From Pratylenchus scribneri (Eukaryota > Nematoda > Chromadorea > Rhabditida > Pratylenchidae): a stretch of DNA of 64,000 bases. The stretch is taken from assembly GCA_030063045.1 (NCBI GenBank), contig JAQSEB010000050.1, positions 1,240,001-1,304,000 of the forward strand. The letters run 5' to 3'. Shown here piece by piece: positions 10,901 through 21,100 of the stretch (position 1 is the first letter of the stretch; each line of letters opens with the position of its first letter). The position numbers and the translations under genes are program-made. The notes beneath the pieces are model-generated. The model had not been told where the DNA came from. It saw only the letters and a program-made list of their open reading frames with translations, and did not search any database.

Positions 10901-13121
10901 ACTGTTGGGTGTCAAATGATATTAATTTTATTTAAATTGGCTTATAATTGATGAAATGCTCAAAGTAAAATCATCTTGGAATAGTCAGAGGTTTTTGGGC
11001 ACACAACTTTATCAATTCTGAACCAATTCAAGAAAAATTAATATCATTGTAGTAGCCAAAACTCTTCTCTTTAATGTTCAGTAAAATTATTAATCCATGC
11101 TAAGTTATTTTAAACGGGTTGGAGCCTATCCTTTTTGAACTCTGACTGACCATTCGAAAATTGATTCTGCCTTCTTCTCCCACAACTTCCATCGGATTTT
11201 TGGCCAACCAATTTGTTTTGACATGATCAAAAAATTCATCAAAAGGCGGCAATTCCCCAGTCGATTCCCCTGTTGCCAAGCTAAGGCCCACAAATTTGGC
11301 ATGGTTGTGCCGGAACAATTCCATATCCATTTGGTGAATGTCCAACGAAGTGGACAGGAACCAATGTTTTTGCTCAACCAAACCCACTTTTAGGGCCTAT
11401 TGTTAAGGGAATTGAATAAAAATAATCAAATGGGAAAGCAATAAATTTATTGAAAAAAGCCGTTTTTAAAATCCCATCTCTAATAATTCTCCATCCTCAA
11501 CTTTGAGGACCCAAAATTCTTGATAGGATGATCATCAAAAAATGTTTATTTTCACTGTAATTTTCGTTCTAGTGATTGTAATTTCCATTCCGGAGAAGGG
11601 TTCTAATTTCTAACAGTCCCTAAAGCTCTACAAAATCCACTATAAGTTGTTCAAAAATATCCACAAATTAGTTCGATAAACCCCTATTTGCTATTTCCCA
11701 ATTTTTGTGGTTGAAAAATGATTCACTAGGGATTTCATTTACAGTGTCCCACCTCCCTAAATTTCTCATATATCAATCCAAGAAGGGACACTCACAGCCA
11801 TCATAAATTGATGTGTGTCCCGAGGGCCCATATCCAACAGAAGACGATTGAATTCACTGCATTCACCGGTGCCTCCATTTGACGGACCGTGACGTCGTTG
11901 AAAGGAGGAGGCCAATTCCTTTTATGGGGTGGGACAAATTAGAGGAATAATGTTTATATGGATATGCCAAATCCCACTCAATCCATCAAACAATTAATTT
12001 CATTTTAATTCCTCACTCACTTGATCGCACTCCTCCAATTCTTTGACCATTTTGGCTGCCTTCAAATGGTCACCATCTTCGACATGGACCAAATGGAAAC
12101 GAATGGAGGCGAATGCATCATTCTCCAAAAACATTACAAGACGACGGATTCCTATCGGAAATAAAATTTGCGTGGGAATTGGAATGAGAAGAAAATGATT
12201 TAAACTATAATTTATGGCAAATATTTGCCCAAATTTTATTAGATTATTAGCCAGCTAACTTTCTGGCTCCACAAAGACGACAATGAGGCGATGCCAACGC
12301 CAATATTTGATCAAATCGTTGAGTGCTTCCAGCAGTTGAGTTTGAGGAAACATTGCCAAATTTGTGAGGGCAACGATGGGCAAGGAATCCGGCAAATATT
12401 GCCTGCCTTGAAATGGAAGGAATCCAATTCAATGTGAATGTGCCCACCGGATCCAAATGATGATGCTCGAGGGGATCAACCAATGAAAAATAGGGTAAAT
12501 GCAATTTGCGGGTTAATTCCATCAATTGTTCGGCCAAATGCCGATCCGAAGGGCCAATCAGTGCGATCACATCGTGTTCATTGACCAAATGGCAAGCTGT
12601 TCAAAATGGTCGATGGCAAAATTTGATTTATTGATAATTTCTTTAGGATTGAGTTTTGGTTACAAAATTAGAATTCATTGAAAGGGAATTTAATTCTATT
12701 CCAATTTCCAATCATTCTACTAGTAAGTATAGCCAAAATTATTCACAAAATTCCCCTGTAATTTCATTGTTTTGATTGCCTTTTTCCAACAATTCATAAT
12801 GATCCAGGGGATCGGCCATTTTTTCGGTGAAGCCATTTAAGCGCAAAACAAATTGGCTCCCATCTTCGGCCGCACCAATCCGTTCCTGCTGTTTTGTGTG
12901 CAGCCAATGAATTGTGTAGTTGAAAGCAGCCACCAAATGTGCGTCTTCATGTTCACGAAAAACTGCTCCTTTTTGGAAATGTACCAATTTCCTTTTCCTC
13001 AAAAACAAATTTACCAACCAATGTTCAATTGAATAATTTTTGGCTCATTTTCCACGCCGATGATGCCGGAAATGGCAGGATGGAATAATTGGGCAAACAA
13101 AAAAACTTGATGAAGCAGCAT
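7907..13121 (-). CDS. Ionotropic glutamate receptor subunit (AMPA/kainate type), apparently incomplete
   Basis: Glutamate-gated cation channel subunit. Readable exons, 5' to 3': 13121-13019 (signal peptide [19 protein letters not shown]), 12968-12780, 12596-12260, 12151-12021, 11918-11796 and 11396-11151 (amino-terminal domain); 10132-9928 ([14 protein letters not shown] and M1); 9752-9613, 9562-9455 (pore loop, [19 protein letters not shown], start of M3); 9411-9273 ([13 protein letters not shown], then YGTINGGST); 8817-8592 and 8544-8451 (S2 lobe, [25 protein letters not shown]); 8318-8207 (M4); 8026-7907 (C-tail). Three things are odd. No exon for the end of the amino-terminal domain or the S1 lobe can be found between 11151 and 10132, where a satellite array and an inverted-repeat element sit. 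Exon 12596-12260 changes frame once internally. Exon 12968-12780 needs a GC donor. It could be a pseudogene, a misassembly, or an intact gene collapsed at the repeats. Confidence 0.85.
8847..9207. mobile_element. Inverted-repeat element (family C), copy 1, in receptor intron
   Basis: The left end GCCCCAACTTTTCGCC...AACTCATCAAGGACTGAACC mirrors the right end, which reads inverted as GGCCCAACTTTTCTCC...AACTCATCAGGGAT...GATTGAACC. Terminal arms are about 90 bp and imperfect. There is no coding sequence, so it is a MITE-like non-autonomous element. Confidence 0.75.
9762..9864. mobile_element. Short TIR element (family B), copy 1
   Basis: Ends TAACCGAATTTTTTCTATTA and, inverted, TACTGTATTTTTTTCTAGTA. 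Internally AGAAGCCCAC...GTGGGCTTCT forms a hairpin. Lies in the receptor intron between 9752 and 9928. Confidence 0.6.
10281..10752 (-). repeat. GGCGGAATTATTCTAAG satellite array A1
   Basis: About 15 head-to-tail units of 31-32 bp on the minus strand. Each has the core AGGCGGAATTATTCTAAG and a linker of the GCGAAAACACAAAA type. It sits where the receptor exons for the S1 lobe would be expected. Confidence 0.95.
10822..11118. mobile_element. Inverted-repeat element (family C), copy 2, right end degraded
   Basis: Begins GCCCAACTTGTCGCC and continues ATTCATCAAGAACTGAACC and ACCAAATTAAAGAGCAGACT, matching the left arm of the copy at 8847. The right arm (GAACCAATTCAAG, TCTCTTTAAT) is present but its outer end is worn. 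It lies beside array A1 inside the receptor gene. Confidence 0.65.
11575..11670. repeat. Dispersed repeat (family F), copy 1
   Basis: Shares ATTGTAATTTCCATTCC, GTTCTAATTTCTAA, CCCTAAAGCTCTACAAAATC and TTCAAAAA in the same order with 25807-25920. Lies in an intron of the receptor gene. Confidence 0.6.
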
Positions 13122-13433
13122 TTTTGTTGCTTTGGCTTACATTTTTTGCGCTTTTATGAAATTAATGCCAAGAAAAGGCACACAAACATGCCAGCAGATT
13201 CGTTTTGCATGTTATCCACTTTTGACCCCTTCAATTTCCTCTTTTGGTTCATTACTTCCCTTCGTGGAATTTATATTCCTTGGAGGGTTTATCGCATCGG
13301 CAGTCGGCACTCGCCAAATGCTATTATCCCCCAACACTTCTCTTTTCTTCTTTTTTCGAATCTTTCTTGACAATAGAAGGATGTTCTTAATTCTTATCCA
13401 AATTTTTACATTGTGGATTTAAGCAATGTTGAA

Positions 13434-14091
13434 ACAGGCGGAATAATTCTAAGCAAAACAGGCGGAATTGTTCTAAGTAAAACAGGCGGAATTATTCTAA
13501 GCGAAAACACAAACAGGCGGAATTATTCTAAGCGAAAACACAAACAGGCGGAATTATTCTTAAGTGAAACAGAAACAGGCGGAATTATTCTTAAGTGAAA
13601 CACAAACAGGCGGAATTATTCTTAAGTGAAACACAAACAGGCGGAATTATTCTTAGGTGAAACACAAACAGGCGGAATTATTCTTAAGTGAAACACAAAC
13701 AGGCGGACGGAATTATTCTTAAGTGAAACACAAACAGGCGGAATTATTCTAAGCGAAAACACAAACAGGCTGAAATATTCTTAAGTGAAACACAAACAGG
13801 CGGAATTATTCTTAAGTGAAACACAAACAGGCGGAATTATTCTTAAGTGAAACACAAACAGGCGGAATTATTCTTAGGTGAAACACAAACAGGCGGAATT
13901 ATTCTTAAGTGAAACACAAACAGGCGGACGGAATTATTCTTAAGTGAAACACAAACAGGCGGAATTATTCTAAGCGAAAACACAAACAGGCTGAAATATT
14001 CTTAAGTGAAACACAAACAGGCGGAATTATTCTTAAGTGAAACACAAACAGGCGGAATTATTCTAAGCGAAAACACAAACAGGAGGAATTA
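13434..14091 (+). repeat. GGCGGAATTATTCTAAG satellite array A2, with a 221-bp higher-order repeat
   Basis: About 21 units, mostly 31 bp, with the core often as GGAATTATTCTTAAG and linkers TGAAACACAAAC or CGAAAACACAAAC. The diagnostic variants GGCGGACGG and AGGCTGAAATATTC recur together at about 13702 and 13923. This shows amplification of a seven-unit block. Confidence 0.95.
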
Positions 14092-14275
14092 ATAATAAAC
14101 ACGCGTTAGAGTTACCGTAATTTGAAGATGGAATGTTCGAGAGGATAATAACTAACTCAAATCAAATTATTGATTGTTAGATCATTTTTCATTTGTGCAT
14201 TGCGCCTTGGATTACTCATTCATCACCATCATCATCAATATATTTCACAGAATCCCCTGGGTCGCCGATCACTAA

Positions 14276-15394
14276 GGCCATGTACATACTTTTTGTGACA
14301 GAGTCACATGTGAGCCTCACAAAGTGAGTGGTGGCCCAATCACACTTTGGTGAGGCGTTCGCGTATATACTTGGTGAGGCCACACCCCTTTCCGGCAGAG
14401 TGTGAGCGAGTCAAAATTGTGACTCTGTCACCAAAAAATGCGTACATACTTTTTTGGTGAGGGGAAGAAAAAATGTGTGAGCCGTTCTGCACTTGTCACC
14501 ACTCATGTATCAAGACAACCATGGTACCAAATGGCCCCATTGTTTTTCCAATATTGTTAAGCATATTTTAAAATATTTTTAGAAATTTTTTTCAGAATTT
14601 TTTATCCATCCGGTTTCGAGAAAAATGCAATTGAAAATAATTAAAATGAACGCCTCACCACCCATGTTTTGATGGAAAACACCGGCCAATCCCAATGATG
14701 TGATAGTGAAAAATGATCAGAAAAAAATGGGGAATATTTTAAAAATAAAAGGAGAAATTTTCGTCAAACTGCTTCTTGTTCCTGCCAAGGTTTTGAACCA
14801 AAATTTAAACCGGTTTCCTGTGAACCTCTAACGCCATGTTCTATACATCATTGGATAGGGCTCGTCGAGTAGAATAATAATATAAAAAAATTTTGTAAAT
14901 CGGTCGTCAAATAAAAAAGTTATGGCCTCCAGAATGTCAGGAATATGCAAATTTCCAGAGCCGCTAACTCGCCATGTAGTTGACCAAATTCGATGTTGCA
15001 TAGCTTGTTGGAAAGAGGAGAAAAAGGGCTACAAAATATGTGAAAAGCAATTTCCTATATTCATCTTGTCCATTTTTATAACTCATTTTATATCCAAATC
15101 CGCTTATCATATATCCATGTTTTCAAATTTCAAAATTGATTTCATTTTTGGATTCTCCGTAGTCGATTTACTTTATATGGAATTAATTTGAACGAGATTT
15201 GGCCACGAATTTGATGAGAAAAACCGGTTTAAAAAATTGGAGAGGCATTCGCAACGACTCACCATGTGAGCCTCACAACTCACAAAAAAGGGGGAAACAG
15301 TATATACACCAACCACTCACCACTTGTGAGGCAAGAAATAGAGAAAGAAAATAGCGTGGTGAGGTGATAGCTGTCACCAAGTATGTACAGGGCC
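14276..15394. mobile_element. PIF/Harbinger-like non-autonomous DNA transposon with TAA target duplication
   Basis: The left end GGCCATGTACATACTT...GTGACAG and the inverted right end GGCCCTGTACATACTTGGTGACAG are terminal inverted repeats. The element is flanked by TAA at 14273-14275 and 15395-15397. A 3-bp TAA/TTA duplication with GG-starting ends is the PIF/Harbinger signature. Subterminal regions on both sides are crowded with GTGAG/CTCAC words, as in elements of this kind where transposase binds subterminally. The longest internal frame (89 codons) shows no transposase motif, so it depends on an element elsewhere. Superfamily is inferred from ends and duplication only. Confidence 0.8.
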
Positions 15395-15397
15395 TAA

Positions 15398-16273
15398 AAA
15401 CTAAAATCTAATGAATTGTATCACAAAAAGACTAGTTAATAAATGAGTCATCACTCATCAATCAGCCAGGGTATTTTATAGTAGTTTTATTCGAGATTTC
15501 CTTTTTTTCCATTTAATTGATTTTATATCAAATTTAGGAATTTTTAAACCATTTTTTTTTGTCATAACAACGAAGAATATTGTGACAAGACGAGTCACAC
15601 AATGCATTAAGTTATCTTGTCTTTCTCTGGCCAAGCTTTCCTTCCATTTGGTGTATTCGCGTCAGCAGGTTTTCCTTTCTATTATAGTTTCCTTTCTTTT
15701 CTCCTTATTGCCAGCCTTCTACCAGAATATAATAAGCGAGCCAGCCGGCTTTGAGTGAGTATGTTAATGTTGTCATGGCCCAATCTTCTTCAATTTTCAT
15801 TCTCACACTGTGTTCATTCATTTTCATTGAAGTCTGGGGTTAGGAAATAATCGATTGAGCCTGCCCTACCTACATCCCATCCATTATTTAGTACTTGGTT
15901 GGTCTCTATTCTCTATAACCAACCATCAACACCCAAACAGTCAGCCGGAAAATTCCATTCCAATTCTAAACGACCACTAACCAATTCCCTTTCAATTTTC
16001 AAACCATTCCATACTATTTTAAGGCCACAGTGAACATCTCTTCATCAATCATATCATCTCATATTCATATAGCCATAGCCACCAGTCACCACCTAAACTC
16101 TAAAAACTCAAACGATAAAACAATTAAAATTTAATCTGCTAAGTGCTAACTACGCGAAAAATCCATCGACCTTAATTTAACCGAACGACCTTCACATCTT
16201 TTTCGCAATAATTTACATTTAATATTTTTAGATTATTCAAACGATCAAAAATTACGCAACAATAAAATCAAAA
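15398..16273. other. Promoter/5' UTR region of the four-TM gene
   Basis: About 0.9 kb without coding sequence. An AG acceptor (TATTTTTAG ending at 16231) about 40 nt before the ATG at 16274 is a candidate trans-splice acceptor. The C-rich stretch 15870-16000 has repeated ACCAACCA-like words of no recognised function. Confidence 0.5.
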
Positions 16274-17446
16274 ATGGTCAAGCATTATAGTCGCACTTCA
16301 CCACTGGGCGGCACACCTCGACGTGGCCAACACTTTCGCATTGGTTTCTCGGATCTGGAGCCCATTTGGAATGCGGAGGATGAAAAGTACAAAGTGTTTT
16401 GCCGCAGCATTCACGTTTCCAAGGCCACTCTCTACATTGGTTATGTTCAGCTGTTCTTCTCATTCATGTTCTCCATGTTTTTCGCCTATCACTATGTCAA
16501 GGTTTGTTTTATTTTGGGATATTATTTAAATGTGAAATCGCCTGATATATAAAGAACTAACTGAAAATTAATTTCAGACTATGAGCGGCCAACCCAACAC
16601 TGATACCTGGGTTGAGCAATACAAGAGCCGTTATCTTTGTAAGCTTTTTTACTTCAATTCATTTGAAATATTCCCCTTTAATTTTAGCCCAATTAATGCT
16701 GGCAATTACATTGCAAGTGATCCTGGTCATTGTGATGATCCATGGCGTCAAATCGGAACGCAAATCCTTCCTAATGCCATACATTGTGTACGCAGCAATT
16801 GCTGTGCTCACTGGCTTCGCTGGAGTAAGAGAACTTAACATAGATACGAAAATTTTATCCAAACGCATTTTCAGATCGTCAATGACCTAATGTATTTGGA
16901 CAAAAGTGTTGCGAACAATGGAGAGGCCAGTCGCATTGCAAAAAGGTTTTATTAATAAATTGAGTAATTATATTTTAATTTTTTTAGTCAATTTATTTCA
17001 CATCTGTTGGGCACACTGATTCAAGCTTGGTGCCTCTCTGTGGTTTGGCGTTGCTATGGCTATTTGGGCGACAAGAAGATTGCACGTCAAATTCGCGATC
17101 AATTGAACACCACGGCCTCTGCTTTTCACTATCCCGAAAATTTGGTTGGCGGATACAATCTGATGCCTCAACCACCTCCATATGCTGTAAGTTTATACCA
17201 AAGTGGGAGAAGTGTGGTTAAAAAAATAAGATTGGTATTATAGACCTTAAGATTTAAAACAACGACCTTTAGGTTTCACTTCTATTAATTTGTAATTTTT
17301 AGGATACCGTCTTGACCCCGTCGTTCATTCCTCCACCAATTTTTGTTGGCGGTCCGAAGAGTGAGAAGTCACAGGCCCCACCGCAATTTATGGAAACACC
17401 AAAACCGGCACAACAGGCGGATGTACCAAAGGATGAGCAGAAATGA
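16274..17446 (+). CDS. Four-transmembrane LAPTM4/5-like membrane protein with a PPxY motif
   Basis: Six exons (16274-16501, 16578-16638, 16688-16824, 16875-16945, 16988-17186, 17303-17446) join in phase to 279 residues. A 45-residue basic cytosolic N-terminus precedes four hydrophobic segments: ATLYIGYVQLFFSFMFSMFF, LMLAITLQVILVIVMIHGV, FLMPYIVYAAIAVLTGFAG and HLLGTLIQAWCLSVVWRCYG. The C-terminal tail is Pro-rich and contains PQPPPYA, a PPxY site of the kind that recruits Nedd4-type ubiquitin ligases in LAPTM4 proteins. Topology and tail suggest an endosomal/lysosomal sorting protein of the LAPTM type, or one of the nematode-specific four-TM families related to it. Assignment is by architecture, not by a clear signature. 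The downstream gene starts 723 bp away on the same strand. Confidence 0.8.
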
Positions 17447-18169
17447 AGTGGAACGAAAAGCAGCAGAGGAGGAAGGAAAGAATTTGAAGAACACAAATTA
17501 AAATTCATCTTCCATTTGATGAATGTATAAAGCCCTTTTTTCTGATGAAAACCTATTTTTTTAATTCAGACTTTTGTTCTTCCCAATTTATTTAATTTTA
17601 AAAACCAAATAAGAATTAGCTTAAACAAGCAAACAAAACTTCGATTAAAACAATTAATTTTGTTGATAAAATTTTACTATTATTCGAACCTTTATTTAAT
17701 TCTTATCAATTGTTTTTGTGTTGAGTAATCTCTCATTTATTATCCAGTAATTATCTAATTTTTAATTGACCATTCTCTCGAACTTGATGTCCATATATTT
17801 TACGGTTGTTTAAAAACAAATGAATCGATTGATATCAACCTAAATGTTTTTTAATCCATTTAAACTATTTTTTAAAGAAGATAAATGTTGTGCTGTGTAA
17901 ATTTTTGTGAAAATTGAACATTTGGTTTAAAAAAAAAACAGTTTTAACTTTTGATAATCATTCACAAGTAGACAATTTATTGGGTCTTGATGACCTGACC
18001 GAGAGTTCAAAGTACACCCGTTCCCTTATCCTCCATCCCTCCCTTTTATAATCGTCACATTGACTACACTAAAAAGTAAAGATAAAATCATTCATAAAGT
18101 ATGAGCAAATGAAGTTCAGAGAATAATAAATAATTTATTTTTCGATAATTCCAGCGATTACAATTCCAA
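17447..18169. other. Intergenic: 3' UTR and upstream region of HADHA
   Basis: No gene seen. CCAG at 18151-18154, 16 nt before the HADHA ATG, is a candidate trans-splice acceptor. Confidence 0.5.
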
Positions 18170-21100
18170 ATGATCTCAAAATTTGGACTATTACGCAATT
18201 TTCGCCTTTCAACACTTGTTCGCCATCAAATGACTTCACCATCTCCGGCTGCAACTTCGACAGCAGCTACGGCATGTAAAATTGAAAAACCAACAAAGGA
18301 TGCACAACAATTGGTGGTTAAATCAGCGCAAAGTTTGTATTTTATGAATTAATGAGTTGAATATTGTAATTATTTAAAGAGACCGTCACCTGGGATGTGA
18401 AAGAGGGCGGCATTGCAGTGGTCAAAATTGATTGTCCTGGAGAAAAGGTTTTTTTCTAATAATAAAAATGATTGATCAAAGGGATGCTTATCTCGCCAAA
18501 GAAATATCACACTGTTATAATAATTGAAGACGAATTTTTGGATTGCAAAATCATAAATAATAGCTGTGATTTAAGTGTTTTTTATTAGGTTTTTGACTAC
18601 ATTTTTAATAAAATTTTTCCCTCAAAAAGTACCAAGTAAAATAGGTGCAAAAAACACGCCAAAAACATGAAATAAATACTCAAAAACGTGAAAATACAAA
18701 TCTCTAATAAATAAATAACTCATCATTTTTTCAGGTGAATTCTCTGAATTACGCGGTTTCCGCCGATCTGAAAGCTGCATTTGATGCAATAGAACATGAC
18801 CCATCAGTGCGTGGAGTGGTCATCATGTCCGGCAAAGCAGATGTATTCCATCAATTAAATATATTTTTTTAACCTAATTTTGTTCAGAATTTTGTGGCAG
18901 GCGCAGATATTCGAATGTTGGAAAAATGCAAAACGGCAGAGGAGGCAGCCCGCATTTCTCGTGATGCCAAAATCTACTTTGAGAAGCTGGAGAAGAGCCA
19001 AAAACCGGTTTGTAATTTGGAATTAATATGGAATAGTGTAGATGATCACTAACAAAATTTTAAGGTATAAAGTTAAATCGGTTTCAGCCAATTAGGTTTT
19101 TAAACCAGTTTCATTCATTTTTTATGGACTCCAATGAATGAATTAGACATAGGAGGGTGTCGAAATGTTTTATTATCACATGAAAAAATTACTGTCCTTT
19201 GAGCGGATTCGAATTGGGTCAAAAAATTTTCAAAAAAAAATAAATAAAATCTCATATTTTCCGCATAGATTGTCGCCGCCATTATGGGCACTTGCATGGG
19301 CGGTGGATTGGAATTGGCCATGGCTTGCCACTATCGAATTGCCGTCAATTCCCCTAAAACACAATTGGCATTGCCGGAAGTGATGTTGGGATTGTTGCCT
19401 GGGGCTGGCGGAACACAGAGACTCCCCAAATTGGTCGACATTCAAACAGCATTGCCAATGATGTTGGCCGGTAAATTCAAAATTTAGATTTTTTTAATTT
19501 AAATTTTCTAAAGCCAAAAATCTACAACCGGTCAAGGCCAAAAAGGCGGGTCTCATCGATCATTTGGTCGAACCAATTGGACCCGGATTGACCGACCCTA
19601 TCACTGGAACGCATCGATATTTGGAGCAAGTGGCCATTCAAACTTGTGCGGAACTGGCTTCCGGCAAATTGAAAGTCAACAAGGATAAGCCATTCTTACA
19701 ACAGGTTTGACTAATTTTTTACTCAATTATAATTAAATTGAAAACTAAGCATTTGAATTTAATTTTGTTGGAGGAATTAATTTAAAAACGAAAATTTCAA
19801 GCTATAATTTGAATTAGAACTCTTTTTATATTCTAATTATGATATTTCGTCTAGAAATTTCCTGTAGAATATATAAACATGGATAAAAGTGATTACCAAA
19901 CCCGAAAAAAATTATGATCCTCGGAGCGGTTTCGAACCCGTGACCAAATTTTGCAAAAATAAAGGGTTTTCCCATTAGGCTAAAAATGATTTTTCTTGGT
20001 AAAATCTTACGCTATTCAGCCTAAACCCAGCTGGCTAAATCGATTCTTTGAAAAGGAAAAAATTACAAAAATTCATGACAAAAAATATCAAAATTTTCCA
20101 TCCTAAATTTCTTCCATTTTCAGTTAACCAATTTACTGCTAACCAGTCGACCTCTGCTCGATTCAGTGGTGTTACGAAAGGCAAAAGAGGGTGTGATGAA
20201 GCTGACACATGGCAACTATCCGGCACCGCTCAAAATCATCGAAGTTGTGCGCACCGGACTGCTGAACGGAGAACAACAGGGATATGAAGCGGAAACGGAG
20301 GTAAAAAGAGGAAATTTTTGAGGGAATTTAATTTATTTTTTTTAGACTTTTGGTGAACTTTCGCAGACGAAACAATCCCAGGCGCTGATTGGCCTTTACT
20401 GGGGACGAACCGAGTGCAAAAAGGACAAATATGGGGAGGCGAAGAAATGCGAGTAAGTTTTTGAATTTATTAAATAAAATCGAAAGAAACAAAATAATTA
20501 TAGTCTATTCTATTAAAATTTTTATTTCTTGAAATTTATATTTAAAAAAATTAACCCCGCCCCCAAAAAAATTTGGCACTACTTTTATTCATCCAAAAAA
20601 ATCATTTGACCTCGATGGGATTCGAACCCACGACCTTCCTTTACAAATCCACTCTTCCCAACTAGGACAAGAAAGGCAAAAATGCCAAGGTATCATTTTT
20701 ACCGACTTCCACAACCCTGTTTTGAGAATTTCTAAGTTATACTCCTAATAAAAATCCATTGGGTTAGGAAAAATTAAAAAATGTTTTACCCACAGGCAAA
20801 CTTATCAAAAATTAATTCATCTAAAAAACACAATTTCAACAATTTTTTTCCAGACGACTCGGAGTGATCGGCGCCGGACTGATGGGTGCAGGGATTGCAA
20901 ATGTTAGCATTGACAAAGGCATCGATACGGTTTGTTAAATACAAAAATTTTAATCAAAATTTATAAATAAAACATAAAAAAAAAAAGTATAAAATTCCTC
21001 GTCGTTATTTATTGCCCTCGATAGGTGGAATAGCCAAAATTGCTGAGGGTTAATGGCACATGATATTTTTGTTCTGGATTATCAACCATAAAAACAATCT

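Noticed and set aside
10281..14091. Arrays considered as CRISPR
   Set aside because: Units have no unique spacers; linkers are near-identical, and the genome is eukaryotic.
14922..15191. 89-codon frame inside the Harbinger-like element as a transposase
   Set aside because: No DDE or helix-turn-helix motif, and too short.
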